From JAKVCB01 sp963578605 (GTDB lineage: Bacteria; Planctomycetota; Planctomycetia; Pirellulales; Lacipirellulaceae): a stretch of 30,791 bases of DNA. This document shows positions 8,034 through 16,056 of the stretch, one piece after another. Both the position numbers and the translations under genes were made by a program. The stretch lies in NCBI GenBank assembly GCA_963578605.1, contig CAUZEA010000072.1:1-30791 (forward strand). The letters run 5' to 3'. How positions within the stretch are numbered: the first letter of the stretch is position 1; each line of letters opens with the position of its first letter. Under the pieces are notes generated by a model. It was not told where the DNA came from, searched no databases, and saw nothing but the letters and a program-made list of their open reading frames with translations.

Positions 8034-9023
8034 TCAACCAGCGGTAACATCCATGAGCCGTGCCGCATTGTTCCAGAAAATGTCCTCTACCTGTTGGTCG
8101 GTGAGTTTTTCAGACCAACAAGCCCACTTGATCGAACGCAAATGCTCCAATCCAACCAGGATCGGATCGATCTTAAGGTGCTTCTCGCCCCAAATTGGGG
8201 TCTCTTCATAAATCCACAGGAACGCGTCTCCCGCTCCCAGGCTGCGACCGCGCAGATGGCTAATCGGTAAATCGGAACCGTACATCAACCGATCATGCCC
8301 CAGGATACGAATCACGGCCTGGTGCGCCATCGGTTCACAATTGGCACTCGTGTCGCAATAGAGATTTTCCAATCCACGAAGCTTGGGCAGGCCTTCCAGG
8401 TTGTGACATGGCTGAAACCCACGTGCTGAGTGCGCCAGAATCAGTTTCATGTTTGGATAAGTTTCGCAGTAATGTCGGATCCAATGAATATTTCCTTCGT
8501 CAGCAACCGCACGCGAGCGAACCATGTGGAGCGTGATCAGCCAACCTTCTTCATGGGCTACCTTCACCAGGGGCTCAGGCAAGAAGTCTGGAATCTGCGA
8601 TTCCCAGGTTGGAGTTACATCTGCAAACGTGTGGTAGCACTTCAGCCCGTGCAATCCAAGACGCCGAACTTCCTGGCGAACCCATTCCGGATCATCGGAG
8701 GGCTGTACGAAAAACAACCCACGGTTGGCGTCATGCTCCGCTGCCTGTTGCGCTACCCACTGGTTTGCCTCGGGAATCGTTTCTGGGTGCTCAACGGGAA
8801 ACACCGGCAGAAAGAGTCCGTAGACCGACCGACCAGGATGCAGGTCCTCCATGAAGGCAACGTACCGATGATAGCCAACGTCACCGGTGTCACCTAAAAA
8901 GCAAAACATATCGTTATAAGGTTTGTCCCGCCACAGGTGGGCGTGTGCATCGAAAATACGGTCGGGCAGGAAAGATGCCAACTCGCGCTGGTAAAACTCC
9001 TTGTCCTGGTTTTGTGCAAGCAT
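8034..9023 (-). CDS. Amidohydrolase-family metal-dependent hydrolase (TIM barrel)
   Basis: A 329-aa protein. The metal-binding motif DAHAH is at residues 25-29. Further expected ligands are a His in ITLHMVRS, another in LILAHSARGF and the Asp in YGSDLP near the C-terminal third. This is the amidohydrolase_2 group, which contains decarboxylases and lactonases such as the ACMSD and 2-pyrone-4,6-dicarboxylate hydrolase types. ATG 9023 is used; TTGAGGT lies about 12 nt upstream, a loose ribosome binding site. The gene is convergent with the membrane protein gene and divergent from the acetyltransferase gene, so it is probably a single-gene transcript. The substrate is unknown. Confidence 0.88.
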   Translation of the reverse strand: MLAQNQDKEFYQRELASFLPDRIFDAHAHLWRDKPYNDMFCFLGDTGDVGYHRYVAFMEDLHPGRSVYGLFLPVFPVEHPETIPEANQWVAQQAAEHDANRGLFFVQPSDDPEWVRQEVRRLGLHGLKCYHTFADVTPTWESQIPDFLPEPLVKVAHEEGWLITLHMVRSRAVADEGNIHWIRHYCETYPNMKLILAHSARGFQPCHNLEGLPKLRGLENLYCDTSANCEPMAHQAVIRILGHDRLMYGSDLPISHLRGRSLGAGDAFLWIYEETPIWGEKHLKIDPILVGLEHLRSIKWACWSEKLTDQQVEDIFWNNAARLMDVTAG

Positions 9024-9525
9024 GCTTGAAATTCAACCTCAACTATTACCAGTCCAGAAAATGAAATCATAAATCAAGTGTGCCGGACATCCTACCAAAC
9101 CCCAAGCAGCCAGGCTATTGACAGTTCCGGGAGTGGGTTGTGGCAGGGGGTCGACCTGGGGAAACGATTACCATCACCGACGACCCGCGGAGCAGTTACC
9201 GGACCGCCACCGCTGGAAGAACCTGGTCCCGAGGACGGCAATAGCGGCCCCTGGGACGTTATTCTGATAACTCGTTTCGGGGGCCACTGCTGTGCGTGGA
9301 CCAAAGCCACGACCTTTCCTTTTCGAGAATAAAGCATGATTACCACGACGCGTCGACCAGGCACCTTTACACCAGTCCCACCACTCCCTACTTTCAGGAC
9401 TCACGCTTACTGCACGGAATTGCAACAGGCAAATGGCCCGAAGAAGGTTTCCGACGGCCGCTTGCCAAGCCCACACGACTCCGCACACCATTTTTCTTCA
9501 CCGCGTCAAAAGGTGCTTACACACC
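9024..9525. other. Divergent intergenic region, no gene recognised
   Basis: About 500 bp between the amidohydrolase and the acetyltransferase. Several frames are open but none gives a recognisable protein. A perfect 10-bp palindrome, CGACGCGTCG, lies near 9347-9356. The acetyltransferase frame is open upstream to an ATG at 9433, so up to 31 extra N-terminal codons cannot be fully excluded. No tRNA or clear promoter is visible. Confidence 0.35.
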
Positions 9526-10614
9526 ATGCCCCCACTAACGCGTCCCCAAATTGCCGACCAACTCCGTGGGCTTGGTCTTGCCCCGGGAAACGTAGTGATG
9601 ATGCACAGTTCGCTCAGTGCACTGGGGCCTGTGGAAGGCGAGGCGGAGACGGTCATCGATGGCATTCTTGATGCGATTGGTGCCAACGGCACGCTGATGG
9701 TACCGGTGTTTCGCGACAGCGTGTGGGGAGATCGCACCGACTTCAGCAACCGTGACTGCGATTGCAGCAGCCGAGACGGCCTTTGTCCCAGTCAGCAACC
9801 AGGTTTCCAGGGCGTGTTGACCGAATGTGTCCGAAAACGAGAGGGCAGCTTCCGTAGTTGTCACAAGACGCATTCCTGGGTAGCGGTGGGACCGGCCAGC
9901 AGGCAGTTACTGGTTGGTCATCGCCAGACTCCCGCGATCTGTGGCGAGGGCAATCCGTTTGAAGAACTGGTGGCGCTCGACGGTCGGCTGCTGTGCCTGG
10001 GCGTGCAGGTCAACACCGTCACACTGTGGCATTACTACGAAGAGATTTTACAAGTTCCCTACGTGGGACATTATTGGCCCCAAGAGAGGCACCTCAATCA
10101 CTGCGTGCCTGGCTTGCGGATTCAGTATGAATTTCCCGGCATTATGCAGGATGTATGCCGCGCGGCCGGCATTCTGAAAACAGGACCGGTGGGCAAAAGC
10201 ATTTCAGGAGTGATGTGCGCTCCAGAGTTTGCAAGCTTTATGGCCACAATCATGGCCGACGACCCATACTGCCTGTTGCTGCGGCCGCCAGATCGCGATT
10301 CCGATGATCTGGCGGTTGACGCGTTGCAGAAGGCAGCACGAATGCTCGAGGTTTGGCGCCGCGGTCCACAGCGTCCCGAAACGGCATTCGACACGCCCTG
10401 GCAACGCTACGAGCCAGCTGGCCAAGACGACGTGGTCCGCACCGACTGCCCGGCCTTCGCCGGCTATCACGACGCCGACGGAAAACAAATCCCTCTCTGC
10501 CGGGCCAACGGCCGGCATCCGGACCTCTTCCACTACGGCGGCATTTTTGACGAGTGCGGGATCACTACCTGCAATCACTGCTGGTGGCACCAGACGTTCG
10601 CACAGTCAATTTAG
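9526..10614 (+). CDS. AAC(3)-family N-acetyltransferase with a Cys-rich C-terminal extension
   Basis: A 362-aa protein. LRGLGLAPGNVVMMHSSLSALG (residues 13-34) is the family N-terminal signature. GTLMVPVF (55-62), THSWVAVGP (115-123) and LGVQVNTVTLWHYYEE (158-173) match the catalytic and CoA-binding regions of the aminoglycoside N3-acetyltransferase/YokD fold. Family members are usually 260-290 aa; here residues from about 255 onward form an extension with several Cys/His (C308, C325, C344, C349, C352, H355). An internal insert also has C78, C80 and C87. ATG 9526 is chosen because the family motif begins within about 12 residues. Because it sits among sugar-modifying genes, a sugar or small-molecule acetyl transfer role is more likely than antibiotic resistance (inference). 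Confidence 0.85.
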   Translation: MPPLTRPQIADQLRGLGLAPGNVVMMHSSLSALGPVEGEAETVIDGILDAIGANGTLMVPVFRDSVWGDRTDFSNRDCDCSSRDGLCPSQQPGFQGVLTECVRKREGSFRSCHKTHSWVAVGPASRQLLVGHRQTPAICGEGNPFEELVALDGRLLCLGVQVNTVTLWHYYEEILQVPYVGHYWPQERHLNHCVPGLRIQYEFPGIMQDVCRAAGILKTGPVGKSISGVMCAPEFASFMATIMADDPYCLLLRPPDRDSDDLAVDALQKAARMLEVWRRGPQRPETAFDTPWQRYEPAGQDDVVRTDCPAFAGYHDADGKQIPLCRANGRHPDLFHYGGIFDECGITTCNHCWWHQTFAQSI

Positions 10615-10632
10615 GCACCTGTCACCCATCCG

Positions 10633-10709
10633 CACTGGTCACCAGCCCCCGCGAAGTGAAATCACATTTCACACGCCCAAATATGGTTTATTCTGACCAG
10701 TGACCATAT
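10633..10709. repeat. Nested inverted repeats between the acetyltransferase and aminotransferase genes
   Basis: CACTGGTCA 10633-10641 pairs with TGACCAGTG 10694-10702. Between the arms lies a perfect 17-nt hairpin, GTGAAATCACATTTCAC at 10656-10672, with 7-bp arms. ATATGGT 10681-10687 pairs with ACCATAT 10703-10709. CTGGTCACCAG 10635-10645 is also a near-perfect palindrome. These structures are mutually exclusive in part. They could form a rho-independent-like 3' end without a good T tract, or operators for the downstream gene. Confidence 0.45.
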
Positions 10710-10754
10710 AGCCTGCCCGTTTTTTGGCTGGTATAGTTCGGGTGAAAATATCAT

Positions 10755-10775
10755 CTTCAGGAATACTTCAGGAAT
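10755..10775. promoter_or_regulatory. Direct repeat CTTCAGGAAT x2, 11-bp period, upstream of the aminotransferase
   Basis: CTTCAGGAAT occurs at 10755-10764 and again at 10766-10775, a spacing of about one helical turn. A -10-like TATAGT lies upstream at 10732-10737 without a good -35. The repeat would therefore fall near or just after a transcription start, where a regulator dimer could bind the same DNA face. No matching second site was seen. Confidence 0.3.
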
Positions 10776-10881
10776 GCTGTGGAGCTATGAATACCTCGTT
10801 CCCCCACCGGTGATCAGTGCGACATAAATTCTCTTTCCCTACCTCAATTTTCTCTTAATCAACGAGACTGGAGGACTTCCG

Positions 10882-12051
10882 ATGTCCGAGGCGTTGGCAA
10901 TCAACTCCGGGCGACCCGTGATTTCTAAGCCGTTTCCTGATTGGCCAATCTGGGGTGAACCGGAAAAACAAGCGGTACAGGCCGCCATCGAAAGCGGGGT
11001 GTGGGGAGTCGGCGGGACCAGCCTGGTTGAATTTTCAAAGCGGTTCGCCGAATTCCAACACGTGAACCATGTGTTACCCGTCGCCAACGGGACAGTCGCC
11101 ATTGAAATGGCCCTGGAATCGCTGGACATTCGCTGTGGCGACGAAGTGATTGTGCCCGACTACACGTTCGTAGCAACCGCCATGGCGCCCCTCCGACTGG
11201 GAATCAAGCCGATACTGGTCGATGTCGACCCGGGTACCTTCAATATGAATCCAGACCTGGTCGAAGCGGCAATCACCGGCAAGACACGGGCTATCCTCCC
11301 GGTTCACTTTGGCGGTCACCCGTGCGACATGAAACAGATCATGCATATCGCTGACCGATATGGATTGATGGTCATTGAAGATTGTGCTCACGCTCATGGG
11401 GCCCACCTGGGCGGAAAGTACGCCGGCAGCTTTGGCGAAATCGGTACGTTCAGTTTTCAATCGAGCAAGACGTTGTGCTGCGGTGAAGGAGGGGCCGTGG
11501 TCACACATTCCGAACGCCTGTTGACACGACTTCGATCCATTCACAGTGCAGGTCGCCATGGCTGTGAAGTTGATTACAACCACTTCAGCATCGGCAGCAA
11601 CTACCGCTTGTCGGAACTTCATGCGAGTTTATTGCTGGCACAGATGACGCGCCTGGAAGAACTCTGCAACCAGCGGAATCGTGCCGGGACAAAACTTACC
11701 GAACTGCTGGGGCGTATCGATGGCGTGCGTCCCCAGACCCGGACCGCCGAACTGGGGCGTCACGGTCATTACCTTTATCCCTTCGTCCTCGAGGCAGACA
11801 TCCCGCACTGCGCCTTCACACGTGCCCTGCAGGCAGAAGGCGTTCCCGTTGAAGAGCAATATCCGGCTCTCCACATGATTGACTGCCTCAAGAAACGGGG
11901 ACTTGCCGAGGGCGAGTTTCCCATCTCCCAGGAGCTGGCAGACCGATCAGTCTGGATCTTTCATCACGCACTGCTAGCCGACGACGACCAACTTGAATCG
12001 ATTGCCATGGCGATCCAAAAGGTGCTCGATCAACGGGACAAACTTACCTAG
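10882..12051 (+). CDS. DegT/DnrJ/EryC1/StrS-family PLP-dependent aminotransferase
   Basis: A 389-aa protein of normal family length. VANGTVAIEMAL (residues 68-79) is the phosphate-binding loop region. VIEDCAHAHGA (164-174) supplies the Asp that contacts the PLP ring nitrogen. TFSFQSSKTLCCGEGG contains the predicted Schiff-base Lys196. GSNYRLSELHASLLLAQ is the usual C-terminal substrate-site segment. The family transfers an amino group, normally from Glu or Gln, to keto-sugars bound to nucleotides; some members act on inositols. ATG 10882 has GGAGG 7 nt upstream. The epimerase gene follows after a 44-bp gap, so the two probably form an operon that makes or modifies a sugar (inference). Confidence 0.95.
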   Translation: MSEALAINSGRPVISKPFPDWPIWGEPEKQAVQAAIESGVWGVGGTSLVEFSKRFAEFQHVNHVLPVANGTVAIEMALESLDIRCGDEVIVPDYTFVATAMAPLRLGIKPILVDVDPGTFNMNPDLVEAAITGKTRAILPVHFGGHPCDMKQIMHIADRYGLMVIEDCAHAHGAHLGGKYAGSFGEIGTFSFQSSKTLCCGEGGAVVTHSERLLTRLRSIHSAGRHGCEVDYNHFSIGSNYRLSELHASLLLAQMTRLEELCNQRNRAGTKLTELLGRIDGVRPQTRTAELGRHGHYLYPFVLEADIPHCAFTRALQAEGVPVEEQYPALHMIDCLKKRGLAEGEFPISQELADRSVWIFHHALLADDDQLESIAMAIQKVLDQRDKLT

Positions 12052-12110
12052 TCACGAAGTGCCCCATATAAGAAACTCCAGTCACGAGGTGACCCATGCA
12101 AGAAACGGTT
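12051..12110 (+). repeat. Two 30-bp tandem repeats carrying the ribosome-binding/start region
   Basis: Units at 12051-12080 and 12081-12110 match at 22 of the first 26 positions (GTCACGA-RGTGMCCCAT-ryAAGAAAC). The second unit holds the functional GAGGTG Shine-Dalgarno and the ATG of the epimerase. The first unit has GAAGTG and ATA in the same places. The repeat starts on the last base of the aminotransferase stop codon. Confidence 0.75.
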
Positions 12111-13058
12111 TTTTTGACGGGTGGCGCCGGAAGAATTGGCAAGCGGCTGCTCAAGCAACTGCTCGACCAGGGATACCACGTCAAAGTCCTGGTCCACAAT
12201 CATGAGCCCGAGGGAATTTCCAGCAACAACATGACGCTGGTACGGGGTGACCTGTGTGATCGCAGCAGCTTTTCCGATGCCGTCCAAGGATGTGACTTCG
12301 TGTGCCACCTGGCAGCAATTTTTGATATGAGCAGTGCGATCGAGACCGACTCCGAAAACGATCACCTGTTTGAACATTTGATTTGGGGAACGTACAACGT
12401 GCTCGAGGCAGCACGGCAGGCAAAAACTGTGAAGTTGTTCGTTTACGCCAGCAGCGACGCCGTGTTCTGCGCCATATACAAACATCACCACGAACCGATT
12501 ACCGAAGACATCGAATTGTGCCCCCGGCCAGGCCGATTTTATGCCATGGCTAAAGCGACCACCGAAAGCATGTGTGCCAATTACCAGAAAACTTACGGCC
12601 TGCCCTATGCCGTCATTCGTGTCGGTTGGTGCCTTGACGAAACGGATGTGTTAGACGCATTTCGCCCCCAATTCTGGGAATCGTTGACTGCTCCTGAAGA
12701 ACGTCAGCGGATGAATACCATTCTTGCCGGTGCCCCCTGCTTGATTGCACCCCTTTATGAAAATGGCGAATCGGTAGAAGTCCAACTGGGACACGCCGAA
12801 GATGTTGCCACCGGATTCGCACTGGCCCTGAAAAACCACGCTCAGGCAACGAACCAGATTTTTAACATTGCAGGGAATGCTCCATTCAAATTCGTCGACC
12901 ATGTCGACCGTATCGCCGACGCCTTGGGCATACCCTGGGAAGGTGTCAAACTTGCCGGACTTGGCCGCTACACGATCAGCAACGAAAAAGCACGCCAACT
13001 GCTCGGTTACGACCCGCGGCTGACAATCGATAAAATGATCGATCTCGCCCTCGGTTAA
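12096..13058 (+). CDS. NAD-dependent epimerase/dehydratase (extended SDR)
   Basis: A 320-aa protein. LTGGAGRIG (residues 7-15) is the GxxGxxG dinucleotide motif of extended short-chain dehydrogenases. GDLCD (51-55) follows the strand that usually selects the adenine side. HLAA (71-74) contacts NAD, and VYASS (117-120) plus FYAMAK give the catalytic Ser/Tyr149/Lys153 set. These enzymes epimerise, dehydrate or reduce nucleotide-linked sugars. The ATG has GAGGTG 6 nt upstream. It follows the DegT aminotransferase in the same direction; the pair fits amino-sugar biosynthesis or modification, but a steroid/isomerase-like role of some extended SDRs cannot be excluded. Confidence 0.92.
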   Translation: MQETVFLTGGAGRIGKRLLKQLLDQGYHVKVLVHNHEPEGISSNNMTLVRGDLCDRSSFSDAVQGCDFVCHLAAIFDMSSAIETDSENDHLFEHLIWGTYNVLEAARQAKTVKLFVYASSDAVFCAIYKHHHEPITEDIELCPRPGRFYAMAKATTESMCANYQKTYGLPYAVIRVGWCLDETDVLDAFRPQFWESLTAPEERQRMNTILAGAPCLIAPLYENGESVEVQLGHAEDVATGFALALKNHAQATNQIFNIAGNAPFKFVDHVDRIADALGIPWEGVKLAGLGRYTISNEKARQLLGYDPRLTIDKMIDLALG

Positions 13059-13252
13059 CTTGTCAATTGTTGGCAAACTCTGCCCCCAGGACAATCCACC
13101 CCTTGAATTCCACAGCCAGGCAATCTCGCTAAACCGGGGCGTTGGGGAAGATCGCCGTCATCGACCGCCACGGCTTGTCGAACGGAACATTGATCCAAAT
13201 TCGGTTGCCATTTAGACTGAAGGGTGAAACTTATTCCAGATCGGCAGAAAAG

Positions 13253-14260
13253 ATGAGCACAATCCTATCCCAATCTCATCGGCAGGCAGAGTATCGGGGG
13301 TTCACGCTGGTCGAGCTGTTGGTCGTCATTGCAATCATTGGGATTCTTATCGCGCTCTTGTTGCCGGCCGTCCAGGCAGCACGGGAGGCGGCCCGTCGAA
13401 CGCAGTGCGCGAACCACCTCAAGCAAATCGGACTGGCCATCCACAATTTTGAGAACGCTAACGGAGCAGTTCCACCCGCCCAAACCTCCGGTGTGGGACA
13501 TGCAACCTGGTTAGTGCACATCATGCCCTACCTGGAGCAAGCCACTCTGTATGAGATCTTGAATATCGAACAGCAATTTTACTCGTTGCCCGATGAAGCC
13601 ATTCAGATCCAGGTACCCTCTTATTATTGTCCATCGCGCCGCTCGGCAATCCATCTGAGTCACGACCCGTGGCGCCAGAACAACTGTGGTAGTGGGTCAC
13701 CCCGCCATGGAGCGATGGCTGATTATGCGATGAACGGGGGCGATCACCAGCAGGATGGTAAATGGCAGCATCCTCCGGTCAACGGCATGGCCGAATGGCC
13801 CCGACACACCCTGAGAGTAGAAGGGACATGCCCTCACAAACGAGTACTCGCTTTCAAGGGACTTCGTAAATTCAAACACGTCGAAGACGGCCTGAGCCAT
13901 ACGCTTTTGGTGGGTGAAAAATATGTCCATCCCAAACACTATGGGAACATTGTATGGGGAGATAACTGCTACTTTAACGACGACAAACCTTACAATTTTG
14001 TCCGCAAGGCAGGAATCCTGGTCAACCGGATGCTGATGCTTGATTTTCGAATCGTTTCCGAACCCGAACCTGACCTGCCAGGCCCTCCTGACCATTTTGC
14101 CGACCGGTTTTCGAAACGTTTCGGCAGTAATCATCCGACAGGATTCTGCCAGTTCGTGTTTGGCGACGGGAGCGTTCGAGGACTCGAGGCCAACACTTCG
14201 GGCCCGGTACTGGCTGCCCTGGCAAATATCGCCGATGGCGTCGTTTTGCCCGATTATTGA
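13253..14260 (+). CDS. DUF1559 protein with type IV pilin-like N-terminus
   Basis: A 335-aa protein. The N-terminus carries a prepilin-type signal: G16 before FTLVE, Glu5 of the mature form present, then a long hydrophobic helix (VVIAIIGILIALLLPAVQAA). REAARRTQCANHLKQIGLAIHNFE is the diagnostic DUF1559 continuation. The end has FVFGDGSVRGL, the family's terminal DG motif. This family is greatly expanded in planctomycetes; it is probably exported, but its role is unknown. ATG 13253 is favoured over a TTG at 13142 because it gives a normal short leader. The gap before it (13059-13252) holds no visible gene. It is convergent with the sulfatase gene. Confidence 0.92.
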   Translation: MSTILSQSHRQAEYRGFTLVELLVVIAIIGILIALLLPAVQAAREAARRTQCANHLKQIGLAIHNFENANGAVPPAQTSGVGHATWLVHIMPYLEQATLYEILNIEQQFYSLPDEAIQIQVPSYYCPSRRSAIHLSHDPWRQNNCGSGSPRHGAMADYAMNGGDHQQDGKWQHPPVNGMAEWPRHTLRVEGTCPHKRVLAFKGLRKFKHVEDGLSHTLLVGEKYVHPKHYGNIVWGDNCYFNDDKPYNFVRKAGILVNRMLMLDFRIVSEPEPDLPGPPDHFADRFSKRFGSNHPTGFCQFVFGDGSVRGLEANTSGPVLAALANIADGVVLPDY

Positions 14261-14403
14261 ATCGCCTGCTTGCTCCTGTCGGTGGGCCACCTCACTGGGC
14301 ACCTCCTGTGGCCCCGTGCCCCCGCAAATGAGTTCCTCGCAAAACAGTGGGGCAATCCGGCCTGCACATCAGATGAGTCGTCCAGAGATCCCAAAGCCAA
14401 CGC

Positions 14404-15870
14404 TTAATCGTCGACGTTCCTGGCCCGCTTCGGAACACCTGCCTGTTGCAGCCGCTCAGCAAAAGCAGTGCTGGATTCACCCGGACTCGGCCAGACTTCG
14501 CTGGGCTGGTGCGACTGTTGCATCCAAGCGAGAATCTTGGCGCCAAGCTCGGAATTTTTGTCGGCCAGGTCGTGCTGTTGCTGCGGATCTTGCTCCAGGT
14601 CGTAGAGTTCCACCTGCCCACCATTTTTGCGGTGGGCAAACCAGTCGTTGTGACGTACCGCCTGGTTTTGCTGAAACTCCCAATATAAATATTCGTGCTG
14701 TTGTTGGTTCTCCGGGTGGCCAAGCAGCGTCGGTGCAAAGGAGATTCCATCAATCCCTTCCGGCGTGGTGGCCCCGGCCAGTTCTGCAGTGGTGGGAAGC
14801 ACATCCCAAAATGCCCAAACGTGGTCACTCACCTGACCAGCTTCAATGTGACCTGGCCACCGAGCTACTGCCGGTACGCGAAAAGCGCCGTCGTACGTAT
14901 CACCTTTGCCACCACGTGTCGGACCACCGCTTTGAAAGTGCTCGCTGATCCGTACCACGGTCCGGTCACGGTCGTATCCGCGCAGGGAACACCCATTGTC
15001 CGAGGCGAAGAAGACCAGCGTCTGGTCATCAATCTGCAGCTCTTCAAGCAGACTCAACACATCTCCCACGGCATGATCAAGTCGCGTGATCATCGCTGCC
15101 CATTCCTTGTGACCTAACGGCCAGTCAGCATCGCGGTACGGCCCCAGGTCCGGGACGATGATCGGCCCGTGAGGGATCGTATGCGCCAGGTAGAGAAAGA
15201 ACGGCTTTTGGTAATTTTGGCGCACAAAGTCAAGTGACCGCTCGTGAATCAGATCAAAGGAATAGCGCGCCTCTGCCGGGTTTTTGATCCCGCGGGGAAT
15301 CACGCGGCCCTTTTCATCGTAGCTGCTTTGCTGCCGATGCTGATGTCCGGCGTGCTGGGGGAAAAAAACCTTTTCGGCGTTGTTCCAGAGAAAGGGGGGG
15401 TAATAGCTGTGTGCCTTGCGCTGGTTCAAATAGCCAAAAAACTCATCAAAACCTTTTGCCCCGGGAGTTCCCGGCTGGCGACTCAAACCAAGTCCCCACT
15501 TGCCAAACAACCCGGTTCGATACCCGGCCCCGCGCAAGACCTGCGCCATCGTCACATCCTCCCGCTGGAGCGAGTGGCGATATCCCTTGTATGAGTTGTC
15601 CCGTACCCGTGCATGCCCTGGGTGCAAACCTTGCATCAGGCACGAGCGGGAAGGTGCACATACCGAGTTTCCGGCATACGCGTTGACAAACCGTATTCCC
15701 TCGGTAGCCAGTCGGTCGATGTTCGGGGTCTGGATCTTCTGCTGTCCGTAGCACCCCAAATCTCCCCAACCCAGGTCATCCGAAAGAATAAAAATGATGT
15801 TCGGCTGCGTTGCTGAACCAATGCCCGCAAACAACACGAACAGAGCAAACGATACCAACACGCGCGTCAC
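14404..15870 (-). CDS. Secreted FGly-type sulfatase
   Basis: A 488-aa protein. A signal peptide covers about residues 1-20 (TRVLVSFALFVLFAGIGSA). PNIIFILSDDLGWGDLGCYG supplies two metal-binding Asp residues. C71-APSR-SCLMQG is the sulfatase signature in which Cys is converted to formylglycine. FASDNG and the GKWGLG region match later active-site segments. It hydrolyses sulfate esters, most likely on polysaccharides outside the cytoplasm. The start is GTG at 15870, with AAGGG about 10 nt upstream. It is convergent with the DUF1559 gene and lies downstream of the BNR gene on the same strand across a 186-bp gap. No separate FGly-generating enzyme is seen in the window. Confidence 0.95.
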   Translation of the reverse strand: MTRVLVSFALFVLFAGIGSATQPNIIFILSDDLGWGDLGCYGQQKIQTPNIDRLATEGIRFVNAYAGNSVCAPSRSCLMQGLHPGHARVRDNSYKGYRHSLQREDVTMAQVLRGAGYRTGLFGKWGLGLSRQPGTPGAKGFDEFFGYLNQRKAHSYYPPFLWNNAEKVFFPQHAGHQHRQQSSYDEKGRVIPRGIKNPAEARYSFDLIHERSLDFVRQNYQKPFFLYLAHTIPHGPIIVPDLGPYRDADWPLGHKEWAAMITRLDHAVGDVLSLLEELQIDDQTLVFFASDNGCSLRGYDRDRTVVRISEHFQSGGPTRGGKGDTYDGAFRVPAVARWPGHIEAGQVSDHVWAFWDVLPTTAELAGATTPEGIDGISFAPTLLGHPENQQQHEYLYWEFQQNQAVRHNDWFAHRKNGGQVELYDLEQDPQQQHDLADKNSELGAKILAWMQQSHQPSEVWPSPGESSTAFAERLQQAGVPKRARNVDD

Positions 15871-16056
15871 GGATAGTTACCCTTCTAGCCACGACAAGCA
15901 GGGCTGCAACTTGCCACAAGTCAAAACAGCACTTCTTGGGCCTGGATTGGTTTAAACAAAACGGACTGGCTCAACTTCACCAACCTGGAAGCTTTATACT
16001 TCAAAGAAGATTTCTCTTTCAACTCCGTCAAACACCTTGCGGCCGGGGCAACGCGG

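Noticed and set aside
9526..10614. Antibiotic-resistance aminoglycoside acetyltransferase
   Set aside because: Family membership alone does not imply resistance; the extra Cys-rich region and genomic context argue for a metabolic role.
14040..14948. 302-codon plus-strand ORF spanning the DUF1559 end and the sulfatase
   Set aside because: It overlaps two strongly supported genes in other frames and has shadow-like composition.
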